DNA of 21,829 nucleotides from Desulfofustis sp. (GCA_030145365.1 JAQYVS010000193.1:1-21829); one strand, 5' to 3'; shown: positions 6,860 to 15,085, counted from the first letter of the stretch. A program made the numbers and translations. The notes: a model not told the origin generated them from the sequence alone.

Positions 6860-7668
6860 ACTGCATAGCCATGTCTGAGGGCCAGGTTCTCAAACATCTG
6901 AGTTAATCCGGCACCGATGGTAAAGGCTGTTTCGCTGTCCAGATTCTCATCGAGTGAACGGTCGAAAAAAACATTCAAGCTCGATCCCATGCCCTCGTCG
7001 TCCTTCCAGTAACAGATCAACAACGGGACCAGTGGCAGAACCGGCAGCACAACGCTGATATCTGAATCGAACGGACTTTCTACTTCTCGCCCCTGGAACA
7101 GGTGTACCATGTCATCGAACAGTTCGGTATAGACATCGCCGATCCGCTGCATGACCTCTTCGCATCGTTTCTGAAAGAGCGGATAACGCTCTTTGCCATC
7201 CGATAGCTCGCGCATGGAGAGCCATTCACCTGTCAGAGGAGTTCCACGACATTTCAGCAGATAGGTTAAAAAAGGTACGGTGACCCAGGGAATCATATGT
7301 ATATCTGAAATCAGGTTTGCTTCCCGGTCAATGCTGAAATTTTTACCAAGTATTTTGATGGTGAGAAGATTGCCGTCGTAAACGCCCCCGATGCGTCGTG
7401 CAGCAGCCTGCAGATCGATGGCTGCAGCTTCTTGTTTCAGCTGCTCAAATAGCTCATCGGGTTCTTCTCTGGCCGGACGGCTCAGTTTATCTGAGTCAGG
7501 TAAATATTTTTCAGCCTCCTGCCTGTCAATGGTTGGACATTCATTAATAGACCTTCGCCCCTGAAATACTGCTCCAGCAAAGGCCAGGCAGGTCTTTTCT
7601 CCGCATTTGCGACAATTGCTTTTATCCAGCAGGCTGAAAACCTGCATCGCATTTTCAGGCCGTGCCAT
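6847..7668 (-). CDS. DUF3786 protein with N-terminal AcsC/RnfB-type 4Fe-4S domain
   Basis: 273 aa, soluble. The N-terminus holds C19-x2-C22-G-x3-C27-x16-C44 (NCRKCGEKTCLAFA...NECP), the four-cysteine [4Fe-4S] motif found in the corrinoid Fe-S protein of CO dehydrogenase/acetyl-CoA synthase and in RnfB. A linker (about 50-80) leads into a DUF3786 domain with ILGKNFSIDR, HMIPWVTVPFLTYLL, WLSMRELSDG and VLPVLPLVPLLICYWKDDEG. The function is unknown; the Fe-S site suggests electron transfer or interaction with a C1 or corrinoid protein. The gene follows citrate synthase after 44 bp on the same strand and may share its transcript. A second DUF3786 gene without the Fe-S domain lies in the cooS unit (942-1556). 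The ATG at 7668 has a weak ribosome site. Confidence 0.85.
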   Translation of the reverse strand: MARPENAMQVFSLLDKSNCRKCGEKTCLAFAGAVFQGRRSINECPTIDRQEAEKYLPDSDKLSRPAREEPDELFEQLKQEAAAIDLQAAARRIGGVYDGNLLTIKILGKNFSIDREANLISDIHMIPWVTVPFLTYLLKCRGTPLTGEWLSMRELSDGKERYPLFQKRCEEVMQRIGDVYTELFDDMVHLFQGREVESPFDSDISVVLPVLPLVPLLICYWKDDEGMGSSLNVFFDRSLDENLDSETAFTIGAGLTQMFENLALRHGYAVNTS

Positions 7669-7712
7669 GGGTAAATTCCAGTTCCTTACGATTGTCTTTC
7701 AATACCAAAAAA

Positions 7713-8999
7713 TCAGCGCTTGGCCAACGGTACAAACTGGCGGGCTGCCTCACCGGTATATATCTGTCGAGGTCTCGAAATCCGCTGGTTATGCTCCAGC
7801 AGTTCACGCCAGTTGGCAATCCAGCCCGGCATTCTGCCGATGGCAAACAATACCGTATACATGTTAAGCGGTATACCAATCGCCCGCAACAGAATACCAC
7901 TGTAGAAATCAATATTGGGATAGAGATTGCGCTCAACAAAATAATCGTCTTTGAGGGTTTTTTCTTCCAGTTCCAGCGCCACATCCAGTAGTGGGTCTTT
8001 CTGCTGGAGTTCGTCCAAAACTTCATACACACGCTTTTTAAGTATGATTGAGCGAGGATCGAAGTTTTTATATACCCGGTGGCCAAATCCCATCAGCCGA
8101 TACTCGTTATTTTTATCCTTGGCCAGATCGAGATAATGGCTGATCGGCTTGCCCGATGTTCTGATATCTTCAAGCATCCTTATTACCGCCGCATTAGCCC
8201 CACCGTGCAGTGGGCCCCACAGAGCACAGACGCCGGCTGACACAGAACTGAACAAGTTGGCCCGGGAACTGCCGACCACCCGAACCGTAGAGGTTGAGCA
8301 GTTCTGCTCATGATCGGCATGCAGAACTAGAAAAAGGTTAAGCGCCCGCTCCACCACAGGGGTTGCAATATATTCCCGGTACGGTTCGGAAAACATCATA
8401 TGCAGGAAGTTTGAGCAGTAGCTTAAATTCGGGTTGGGGTGCATCAATGGTTTGCCGGAAGCCATTCGGTAGGAAAAGGCTGCAATTGCCCGTACTTTGG
8501 AGAGCAGCAATGATACCGTTTTATCAAACCCGGGGCCCTCTGAATGTACCTCAAGGACCTCCGGGTGAAAGCAGGACACCAGGTTGAGCATGGCCGAGAG
8601 AATTGCCATTGGCGGAGCAGATTTGGGAAATCCGGAAAAATGGTGCTCGAGGCTGGTGTGGAGTTGGGCATGCTCGGCAATTGTCGCCCGAAACAGTGCC
8701 AGCTGCCGGGGGTCAGGTAATTCGCCATAAAGGATGAGATAAGCAACCTCAACAAAACTTGCCTGATCGGCAATTTCCTCAATGGGATACCCGCGATATC
8801 GAAGAATCCCTTTAGACCCATCGACAAAGGTGATCGAAGAAAAACAGGAACCGGTATTGCCGAAACCGGGATCCATGGTGATACAGCCGGTCTGGGCACG
8901 CAGTTTTTGCATATCTATGGAACGCTCATTCTCAGTTCCTGTGTAGACCTCAAAGTCATAATTTTTACTGTCGATCGTCAGTGTCGCCTTCTCAGTCAT
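7713..8999 (-). CDS. gltA: Citrate synthase, type II
   Basis: Condenses oxaloacetate with acetyl-CoA to give citrate, the entry step of the TCA cycle; cytoplasmic. At 428 aa it has the length of the E. coli enzyme. Catalytic residues are in place: H265 (LWGPLHGGAN), H307 (GFGHRVYKNFDPR) and D364 (PNIDFYSG), with the substrate-binding HADHEQNCSTSTVR block at 227-240. The frame is open to 9062, but the ATG at 8999 (MTEKATLTI) has a good ribosome site (GGAGAG) and matches the family N-terminus, so the 21 extra codons are discarded. It is divergent from the aot-like transporter and followed by the Fe-S DUF3786 gene. Confidence 0.96.
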   Translation of the reverse strand: MTEKATLTIDSKNYDFEVYTGTENERSIDMQKLRAQTGCITMDPGFGNTGSCFSSITFVDGSKGILRYRGYPIEEIADQASFVEVAYLILYGELPDPRQLALFRATIAEHAQLHTSLEHHFSGFPKSAPPMAILSAMLNLVSCFHPEVLEVHSEGPGFDKTVSLLLSKVRAIAAFSYRMASGKPLMHPNPNLSYCSNFLHMMFSEPYREYIATPVVERALNLFLVLHADHEQNCSTSTVRVVGSSRANLFSSVSAGVCALWGPLHGGANAAVIRMLEDIRTSGKPISHYLDLAKDKNNEYRLMGFGHRVYKNFDPRSIILKKRVYEVLDELQQKDPLLDVALELEEKTLKDDYFVERNLYPNIDFYSGILLRAIGIPLNMYTVLFAIGRMPGWIANWRELLEHNQRISRPRQIYTGEAARQFVPLAKR

Positions 9000-9060
9000 T
9001 TTCTCTCCTCGGCTGATTATAATCTTGGTGTATGTATGATGCTCGATATGTGGTTGTATC

Positions 9061-9079
9061 ATTATTGATAATTATTATT
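9061..9079. promoter_or_regulatory. AT-rich inverted repeat, weak Fur-like site
   Basis: ATTATT-GATAAT-T-ATTATT lies between the divergent gltA and transporter genes and matches the 19-bp Fur consensus at 14 positions by my count. The region is very AT-rich, so chance similarity is quite possible. Confidence 0.25.
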
Positions 9080-9154
9080 GTTTAATTAGGCAATATTTTG
9101 GGCAACCGCAGGGTCAATAATCATTGATGCGAATTACCAACGACGACGTTTTAA

Positions 9155-9184
9155 TTGACTTTCCGTCGGGTTGTTTATTAGTAT
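9155..9184 (+). promoter_or_regulatory. Candidate promoter of the aot-like operon
   Basis: TTGACT (9155-9160, five of six) is followed after 18 nt by TAGTAT (9179-9184, four of six). Transcription would begin near 9191. That is inside the N-terminal extension of the longest frame and so supports the start of the ATPase gene at 9247. Confidence 0.4.
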
Positions 9185-9246
9185 CATCTTTATCTTCGAA
9201 CAAATGTACAAAGAATTCATCCAACAATTCTCCTCCCGGAAATTAT

Positions 9247-10020
9247 ATGAGCGACCGAATTGTTTCGGTAACACTTGAAGATATCTACAAACGTTTTGAT
9301 GCCAATGAAGTTTTAAAAGGCATCTCGTTGTCGGCCCACAAGGGTGAAGTAATTTCAGTACTGGGACCAAGCGGTTCCGGCAAATCTACTCTGCTTCGCT
9401 GCATCAATCTGCTGGAAATTCCCGATAGTGGAAGACTGTTCGTGGCTAACGAAGAAGTGGTCATGAAGAAAGGAAAGGATGGTAAAAATCAGCCGGCTAA
9501 TATAAAGCAGGTTGAACAGATCCGGGCCAAACTGGCCATGGTCTTCCAGCAATTCAATCTCTGGTCCCACATGACGATTCTGCAGAACGTTATGGAGGCA
9601 CCGATCCACGTTCTGAAAGTCCCTAAAAAAGAAGCCACAGACAAGGCGAAACATTATCTGGATAAAGTCGGTATCCCGGACAAATTCGATGCTTATCCGG
9701 CCCATCTTTCCGGAGGACAGCAGCAGCGGGCGGCAATTGCCCGGGCCCTGGCCATGGAACCTGAGGTCTTATTGTTTGACGAACCAACCTCGGCCCTTGA
9801 TCCTGAACTCGTCGGAGAGGTTCTCCAGGTCATGAGAACTCTAGCTGAAGAAGGGCGTACCATGATTGTGGTCACCCATGAGATGGGCTTTGCCCGGGAG
9901 GTTTCATCACGGGTGATATTTCTCGATGGAGGCCATATAGTTGAGGATGGAAGTCCATCTGAGGTTTTCGATTCACCAAAAACTGATCGATTTTCAACGT
10001 TTATTAAAGCAATGGTCTAG
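9247..10020 (+). CDS. Basic amino-acid ABC importer, ATP-binding subunit (HisP/AotP type)
   Basis: The ATPase of a polar amino-acid importer, acting on the inner face of the membrane. From the ATG at 9247 it is 257 aa, the usual HisP length. Visible parts are Walker A GPSGSGKST (residues 40-48), Q-loop VFQQFNLW, signature LSGGQQQR, Walker B LLFDEPTSALD and H-loop THEMGFA. The insert around KDGKNQPANIKQVEQIRAKLAM is typical of the His/Lys/Arg/ornithine/octopine branch. The frame is open to 9124, but that stretch (Ser/Asn-rich) does not look like the family and the predicted promoter lies inside it. GGAAATTAT precedes ATG 9247. It is the first gene of a five-gene operon. Confidence 0.94.
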   Translation: MSDRIVSVTLEDIYKRFDANEVLKGISLSAHKGEVISVLGPSGSGKSTLLRCINLLEIPDSGRLFVANEEVVMKKGKDGKNQPANIKQVEQIRAKLAMVFQQFNLWSHMTILQNVMEAPIHVLKVPKKEATDKAKHYLDKVGIPDKFDAYPAHLSGGQQQRAAIARALAMEPEVLLFDEPTSALDPELVGEVLQVMRTLAEEGRTMIVVTHEMGFAREVSSRVIFLDGGHIVEDGSPSEVFDSPKTDRFSTFIKAMV

Positions 10021-10065
10021 ACGGATTGGCCGCACACCATAACTACAAAAAGAGGGAGGAACACC

Positions 10066-10845
10066 ATGAAGAGAATTATTTTATTAATTGCCTGTGTTTC
10101 ATTGGCACTGGCAGCCACAAACGCAGCGGCAAAAGATTGGAAGAAAGTCCGCATCGGCGTTGAAGGGGCATACCCTCCATTCAGCTGGGTCACACCTGCC
10201 GGTGAACTGGCCGGTTTTGATATCGACATCGCCAAAGCGCTCGGAGAAGCGATGGGTGCAGAAGTTACACTGATAGCCCAGGATTGGGACGGCATTATTC
10301 CCGCCCTGCTGGCCAAAAAGTACGATGCGATTATCGCTTCGATGTCGGTAACCGAGGAACGCAAGAAAAAGGTAGCCTTCTCCAACAAGTATTATCAGAC
10401 GCCTGCCAAGTTTATCTGCAAAAAAGGCAGTGTAAAAGAGTTCTCCCGTGAGTCGGTAAAAGGTAAAAAGGTCGGCGTTCAGCGTGCCACCATCCACGAT
10501 CGTTACCTCACCGACAATTACGGGAAAGATGTGGATATAAAACGCTACGGAACTCAGGACGAGGCATATCTCGACCTTACTGCTGGCCGGGTTGACATGC
10601 TACTGGCCGACAGCGTTGCCTTATCGGACGGCTTTCTGAAAAAACCCGAAGGTGCCGACTATCAGTTCATCGGGCCGGATCTGGTTGATCCTAAATGGTT
10701 TGGCGATGGCGCTGGGATTGCACTTCGCAAGGAAGACAAGGATCTGGTTGAGAAGTTCAACATGGCAATCGACAAGATCCGCAGCGACGGCACTTACAAG
10801 GCCATCCAGGACAAGTATTTCGACTTTAACGTATACGGCGAATAA
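10066..10845 (+). CDS. Periplasmic basic amino-acid-binding protein (HisJ/ArgT/AotJ type)
   Basis: 259 aa with a standard signal peptide: MKR, a hydrophobic core, then AAATNAAA with cleavage near residue 22. There is no lipobox, so it is a free periplasmic protein and the host should be Gram-negative. The bilobed SBP family 3 fold is shown by RIGVEGAYPPFSWV, GELAGFDIDIAKAL, WDGIIPALLAKKYDAIIASMS, GKKVGVQRATIHDRYL and a C-terminal IRSDGTYKAIQDKYF. The line DAIIASMSVTEERKKKVAFS resembles the LAO/HisJ ligand-binding loop, which suggests arginine, lysine, ornithine or histidine. A GGGAGGA ribosome site precedes the ATG. It is 45 bp after the ATPase gene. A GC-rich hairpin follows it, as expected where a binding protein must outnumber its permease. 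Confidence 0.94.
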   Translation: MKRIILLIACVSLALAATNAAAKDWKKVRIGVEGAYPPFSWVTPAGELAGFDIDIAKALGEAMGAEVTLIAQDWDGIIPALLAKKYDAIIASMSVTEERKKKVAFSNKYYQTPAKFICKKGSVKEFSRESVKGKKVGVQRATIHDRYLTDNYGKDVDIKRYGTQDEAYLDLTAGRVDMLLADSVALSDGFLKKPEGADYQFIGPDLVDPKWFGDGAGIALRKEDKDLVEKFNMAIDKIRSDGTYKAIQDKYFDFNVYGE

Positions 10846-10849
10846 TTCG

Positions 10850-10891
10850 ACCTCCCCGCTCCTTACCCGTTGGGTCGGGGCGGGTTATTTT
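10850..10891 (+). terminator. GC-rich intercistronic hairpin after the binding-protein gene
   Basis: ACCTCCCCG (10850-10858) pairs with CGGGGCGGGT (10876-10885), with one bulged base. An inner CCC/GGG lies in the loop, and TATTTT follows. It lies inside the operon, so it is best read as a partial terminator or 3'-end stabiliser that raises binding-protein mRNA over permease mRNA. Confidence 0.6.
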
Positions 10892-10907
10892 CAACCAACT
10901 ATATTCA

Positions 10908-11597
10908 ATGTTCTCCCTTCATGGATACGGTCCCGCCATCTTTGATGGAACCATTCTCACCCTCGAGGTTTCGCTTGTCTCGCTCATCGTAGCGATGCTG
11001 CTGGGGATTTCCGGCGCTCTGGCTAAACTTTCCGGGAAAAAATCACTCAGACTTATCGCTCAATTATACACCACCATTATTCGTGGAATTCCCGACTTAG
11101 TTCTGATGCTGCTGATCTTTTTCGGAGGACAGGTTTTAATCAACCGGGTCGGGCCCTTTCTGGGATATGACGGATACATCGACATAAATCCGTTCATCGC
11201 CGGCGTCTCAACAATCGGTTTTATCTTCGGGGCCTATATGACCGAAACCTTCCGGGGGGCCATTCTGGCGGTCAACAAAGGTCAGCTTGAAGCCGGAACC
11301 GCTTACGGCATGTCCAAGGTAATGGTCTTCAGACGCGTCACCCTGCCACAGATGGTCCGCCATGCCCTTCCGGGATTCGGCAATAACTGGCTGGTGCTGA
11401 TCAAAACCACGGCTCTGGTCTCGATTATCGGTCTTGACGATATGGTCCGAAAGGCCGGAATGGCGGCGGGAGCGACCAGAAAGCCATTCACCTTCTATCT
11501 GGTCGTGGCCATAAACTTTCTGTTGATCACCACGATATCAGTCTATATCCTCAGGCAGCTTGAACGCCGCTACAGCGTCGGTGTCAAGGAGATGTGA
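10908..11597 (+). CDS. Amino-acid ABC importer permease (HisQ/AotQ type)
   Basis: 229 aa, an inner-membrane permease with about five transmembrane helices. It has the family N-terminal block GTILTLEVSLVSLIVAMLLG, the RGIPDLVLMLLIFFG segment, and the EAA coupling loop (EAGTAYGMSKVMVFRRVTLPQM) that contacts the ATPase. The C-terminal RQLERRY is typical of HisQ/ArtQ. It pairs with the next gene to form the heterodimeric channel. The ATG at 10908 follows the intercistronic hairpin; its ribosome site is weak. Confidence 0.93.
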   Translation: MFSLHGYGPAIFDGTILTLEVSLVSLIVAMLLGISGALAKLSGKKSLRLIAQLYTTIIRGIPDLVLMLLIFFGGQVLINRVGPFLGYDGYIDINPFIAGVSTIGFIFGAYMTETFRGAILAVNKGQLEAGTAYGMSKVMVFRRVTLPQMVRHALPGFGNNWLVLIKTTALVSIIGLDDMVRKAGMAAGATRKPFTFYLVVAINFLLITTISVYILRQLERRYSVGVKEM

Positions 11598-11599
11598 AG

Positions 11600-12316
11600 A
11601 TGGATTTTTCGATTATCCTGGATAATATCTCCATCTACTTCGAAGGGCTGAAGAACACCGTTATTCTGGTATCAATCTCTCTGGTCCTTGGCCTGATGCT
11701 CGCCGTCCCCCTGGCAATTCTGCGCAACTACGGCAGCAGCTTTGTTCAATATCCGATCCGGGCTTTCGTTTATTTTTTCAGAGGAACCCCGCTCCTGGTA
11801 CAAATGTTTCTGGTCTACTATGGATTCGGTCAGTTTGATCTGATCAAAGAAAGTTTTCTCTGGCCCTTTTTCAGAGAAGCCTATTTTTGTGCCTTGTTAG
11901 CCTTTACCTTGAATACCGCAGCCTATACCACTGAAATCCTGCGTGGATCGATCAAGGCAACACCCCATGGTGAGATCGAAGCGGCCATGGCTGCGGGCAT
12001 GTCACGTTTTCTGATGGTTAAACGAATTATTCTGCCCAGTGCCTTTCGCCGCGCATTGCCTGCCTACAGCAATGAAATCATTTTCATGCTGCACGGTTCT
12101 TCACTTGCCAGTGTGATCACCATTGTCGATATCACCGGGGCAGCCCGAATCATTAATTCCAGGTTCTACAGTCCTTATGAGGCTTTCTTGACTGCCGCCG
12201 TATTTTACATGGCAATAACCTTCTTAATCGTTTTTCTCATCAAGAAACTTGAAGTCCGCTGGTTTGCCCATCTCCAGCCGCAAGTAAACAAAACGGTTAT
12301 CGAGACTCCACCATGA
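11600..12316 (+). CDS. Amino-acid ABC importer permease (HisM/AotM type)
   Basis: 238 aa, second permease of the importer. Seen: LKNTVILVSISLVLGLMLAVPLAI, FFRGTPLLVQMFLVYYG, the EAA loop EAAMAAGMSRFLMVKRIILP, and GSSLASVITIVDITGAARIINS before the last helix. I place the start at ATG 11600 rather than the GTG at 11594, because AAGGAG (11586-11591) is 8 nt from the ATG but only 2 nt from the GTG. The gene begins 2 bp after the HisQ-type stop. Its last codons overlap the next gene by 4 bp (ATGA), so translation is probably coupled. Confidence 0.93.
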   Translation: MDFSIILDNISIYFEGLKNTVILVSISLVLGLMLAVPLAILRNYGSSFVQYPIRAFVYFFRGTPLLVQMFLVYYGFGQFDLIKESFLWPFFREAYFCALLAFTLNTAAYTTEILRGSIKATPHGEIEAAMAAGMSRFLMVKRIILPSAFRRALPAYSNEIIFMLHGSSLASVITIVDITGAARIINSRFYSPYEAFLTAAVFYMAITFLIVFLIKKLEVRWFAHLQPQVNKTVIETPP

Positions 12317-13449
12317 AACAGGTTGAAACCAGAATACTGCCCCAGGCCAGCCCCGGTACCAGGAGATCGCTGAACATCCTCCGGTACGGTACCCCGGGAA
12401 AACGCCCCAAAGCTTACCTCCAGGCTGGGCTGCATGCCGATGAAGCACCTGGCTACCCAGTACTCCACCATCTGATTAAAAAAATCGATACAGCCGAACA
12501 ACAGGGAAATATTTTCGGTGAGATTGTCGTGGTTCCAGCGGCGAATCCGATTGGCCTGTCACAGTGGCGAGACGAAATGCTACAGGGCCGTTTTGATTTT
12601 GTCAATTCAATAAATTTCAACCGGCAGCATCAAGATCTGACCGATCGTCTTATCGATGAAGTCGGTCCTGAACTGGGGGCCGATCCACAGCAGAATATTA
12701 AAGCCATCAGACAATGCGGTACGGGGATTATCAATAATTTTCAACCTGAAGATGAGGCCGCCAGCCTTAAGACGCTTTTAATTTCCCTGTCCCACGATGC
12801 CGACATAGTATTAGATCTGCACTGCGATCTGCAGGCCCTGATGCACATCTACCTGGGAACTCCGCTCTGGCCCGATGCCCAGGACCTGTCTTCTCAGATG
12901 GGAGCGGAAGCGACGCTTCTGGCCGCCGATTCAGGCGGTACCCCATTTGATGAAGCAAACAGCAGAATCTGGTGGGTACTGGCCGAACACTTCCCGAATG
13001 TCCCCATCCCGCCTGCCTGTTTGGCAGCCACCGTCGAATTACGGGGACTATCCGATACCGACCCGAAAATGATCCGGCAAGATACTGACAATCTTTATTA
13101 TTTTCTCCAGAGGCGGGGGCTCATCGGCGGCACACCACCCCAATTACCCGAGTTGATTAACCCGGCAACGCCGCTCACCGGTGTCGATTATGTCAAGGCT
13201 GAAACACCTGGCATTGTTGTCTATTTAAAACAACAAGGTGATTGGATTAAAAAAGACGAGATTATCGCCGAAATTATCAATCCCTTACCAGAAACTGAAG
13301 ACCAGCGGGTTACCATGGTGAGAAGCAGAACTGAGGGGTTGCTTTTCTCCCGTAACGTCGACCGTTTCGCCAGACCGGGAAGAATCATTGCTAAAGTGGC
13401 AGGCAGCGAACCTTTGAGCGAATCGGAAGGGAACTTATTGACCCTTTAA
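12313..13449 (+). CDS. AstE/AspA-family zinc hydrolase linked to the importer (AotO-like)
   Basis: 378 aa, cytoplasmic, succinylglutamate desuccinylase/aspartoacylase family (M14-like). Zinc ligands H41-x2-E44 (GLHADEAPG) and H170 (LDLHCD) and the catalytic E242 (TVELRG) are present, as is the FNR substrate motif (102-104). The C-terminal part has a beta-rich domain (KAETPGIVVYLKQQGDWIKKDEIIAEI) found in this family. It overlaps the permease gene by ATGA. The same gene set, with an AstE-like gene beside JQM and P, is known as aotJQMOP for arginine/ornithine uptake in Pseudomonas aeruginosa, where the role of aotO is unclear. It may deacylate an imported acyl-amino acid. Its last 15 bp overlap the convergent oxidoreductase gene. 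Confidence 0.9.
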   Translation: MKQVETRILPQASPGTRRSLNILRYGTPGKRPKAYLQAGLHADEAPGYPVLHHLIKKIDTAEQQGNIFGEIVVVPAANPIGLSQWRDEMLQGRFDFVNSINFNRQHQDLTDRLIDEVGPELGADPQQNIKAIRQCGTGIINNFQPEDEAASLKTLLISLSHDADIVLDLHCDLQALMHIYLGTPLWPDAQDLSSQMGAEATLLAADSGGTPFDEANSRIWWVLAEHFPNVPIPPACLAATVELRGLSDTDPKMIRQDTDNLYYFLQRRGLIGGTPPQLPELINPATPLTGVDYVKAETPGIVVYLKQQGDWIKKDEIIAEIINPLPETEDQRVTMVRSRTEGLLFSRNVDRFARPGRIIAKVAGSEPLSESEGNLLTL

Positions 13450-14043
13450 TAAGCGTAGCGCAACATCGCCAACCATTTGACCGGCTTCAAGCAACCAGTT
13501 TCTACGCTGCTCTTCACCACTGGTTACCACGATATTGAACATCCGTCGGTGAACGTCAGGTACACCGCAGAGATCGAATATACAATTTTTCCAGATCACT
13601 TCCAGCGGATCGCCAAAAACCGATTGTTCCCGCTCGGAACTGGTGTTTGAGGTGTTGAAAATCACCGCAGAACCTGCTTTCAAAAGCCCACGGGGCACAC
13701 CCTCGCCACTGTCACCCTCAATAAATTCATAGGCCACACCGGGCCGAATAACCCGATCCACCCATCCCTTGAGAATTGCCGGCGGTTGCCCCCACCAGTT
13801 GGGGTGAATCATGACGATGAGATCTACTTCAATGATTTCCCGGCAATGGGCGACTATTTCTGCCGGCAGCGACGCATCTTTTTCGATTTCATCGGCGGGC
13901 AGTAACGGATCGAATTTCTCCTCATATAAATCATGGAAGAAAATCTCAAAACCCTTTTGTTCCAGAACATCAACAGCAGTAGATGCAATTGCATGATTTA
14001 AGCTATTTTTATCGGGGTGAGCCAGGATAATGGAGGCTTTCAT
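13435..14043 (-). CDS. Flavodoxin-fold NAD(P)H oxidoreductase (MdaB/KefF/YwrO type)
   Basis: About 202 aa, cytoplasmic FMN/FAD protein that reduces quinones or similar electrophiles. It has the N-terminal ASIILAHPDKNSLNHAI flavin phosphate-binding segment, DLIVMIHPNWWGQPPAILKG, WVDRVIRPGVAYEF, and a GDPLEVIWKNCIFDLCGV block typical of the family. The ATG at 14043 is preferred to a TTG at 14049. The latter overlaps the upstream SbmA-like stop, and either way the genes touch, which suggests translational coupling. KefF-type members regulate K+ channels, but no KefC-like gene is nearby. Here the partner gene is an SbmA-like transporter. Confidence 0.88.
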   Translation of the reverse strand: MKASIILAHPDKNSLNHAIASTAVDVLEQKGFEIFFHDLYEEKFDPLLPADEIEKDASLPAEIVAHCREIIEVDLIVMIHPNWWGQPPAILKGWVDRVIRPGVAYEFIEGDSGEGVPRGLLKAGSAVIFNTSNTSSEREQSVFGDPLEVIWKNCIFDLCGVPDVHRRMFNIVVTSGEEQRRNWLLEAGQMVGDVALRLLKGQ

Positions 14044-14045
14044 GA

Positions 14046-15008
14046 TCAATAGCCGATATTATGCTCAAACTCTCTCAGACGTTTATGGATCGAGCGTAGT
14101 TCGGTAATCGTCGTCCAGTTGGCGATGAAAATGGAAAAAGATTCCCGGACCTTACTGAATGCATTGGAAACCTGAACAAGTACTCCCAGGGTAATCAGGC
14201 CGGTGAAAAGCCCCGGGCCCATAATCAGATACGGTACGATAATCATCAATTGTTCAAAGAAATTTACCCATATATCAAAATAGCCGTAATGCAGAAAAAG
14301 TCGGTGATAGTTAAATTTCAGGCTGGTGAATAACTCGATAACGGTTTCCGTCTTACCAAAATTGATTTTATCGTCCTCGGCATAGACCAACTCTTTTCTA
14401 AAGGCGGCTTCCACTTTCTGATTATTGTACTCCAAACCGGGCAGCTTGATGCCGACGAACCAGGAAATTACGAGCCCGCCGAGCGATACCAGCAAGGCCA
14501 CCCAAACCAGGCTTCCGGGAATATCTTTGATATAAGGAAGATCAACACCTGAGCTTAACCCCCAAAGAATCGGCAGAAAGGCTACCAGGGTAAGCAGCGC
14601 CCGTACAACTTGCAAACCCAGGCTTTCCACGATTCGGGCAAAACGGTAGATATCTTCCTGGATACGCTGACTGGCGCCTTCCACTTCCTCCTCTACCTGC
14701 TGCCATTGGGCGACATAGGAAAAGGTCATTGCCTCACGCCAACGAAAGGCGTAAATCCTGGTAAAAAAGGCAGTCAGGGTGGCAATCAGTACATAGGGAA
14801 AGGCGATGTAGCCAAAAATTAACAGCTCCTGCCAGAACTCCTCTATCTTATGCTCTGTTGCTTTCTGGAGGATATTGTAGAACCTGCCGTACCATTCATT
14901 GATTTTCACCGTCAATTGCACCTGAATGAATAATGAAGCAAGCAGACCAATACCTCCCCCCCAGGCCCAGAGGAACCATCTTCTGTCTTTAAAAAACGAT
15001 CTAAACAT
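14046..15008 (-). CDS. SbmA/BacA-family transporter, short form
   Basis: 320 aa inner-membrane protein. SbmA/BacA takes up peptides and other compounds using the proton gradient. Matching segments are RWREAMTFSYVAQWQQVEEEVEGASQRIQEDIYRFA, VGIKLPGLEYNNQKVEAAFRKELVYAEDD, LFLHYGYFDIWVNFFEQL, and GVLVQVSNAFSKVRESFSIF, ending TELRSIHKRLREFEH. Each is read in pieces here and lines up with E. coli SbmA as I recall it. E. coli SbmA is about 406 aa; this protein begins near residue 80 of it and lacks the first helix and periplasmic stretch. There is no ABC ATPase domain. GAGGA precedes the ATG. Downstream it touches the oxidoreductase gene; upstream the OsmC gene ends 77 bp away. Confidence 0.88.
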   Translation of the reverse strand: MFRSFFKDRRWFLWAWGGGIGLLASLFIQVQLTVKINEWYGRFYNILQKATEHKIEEFWQELLIFGYIAFPYVLIATLTAFFTRIYAFRWREAMTFSYVAQWQQVEEEVEGASQRIQEDIYRFARIVESLGLQVVRALLTLVAFLPILWGLSSGVDLPYIKDIPGSLVWVALLVSLGGLVISWFVGIKLPGLEYNNQKVEAAFRKELVYAEDDKINFGKTETVIELFTSLKFNYHRLFLHYGYFDIWVNFFEQLMIIVPYLIMGPGLFTGLITLGVLVQVSNAFSKVRESFSIFIANWTTITELRSIHKRLREFEHNIGY

Positions 15009-15085
15009 AATACATTCCTCATGGCCCGCTCAGTCCTTCAGGCCAACGGTTTCGATATATTGCTCAGGAAAATGCAGATGATGAA

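Noticed and set aside
7655..8899. Minus-strand frames of 143 and 151 codons within citrate synthase
   Set aside because: They are alternative frames of gltA, whose own frame has all the catalytic motifs.
9124..9246. 41-residue N-terminal extension of the ABC ATPase
   Set aside because: The stretch is Ser/Asn-rich and unlike HisP proteins, the predicted promoter lies inside it, and the ATG at 9247 gives the normal family length.
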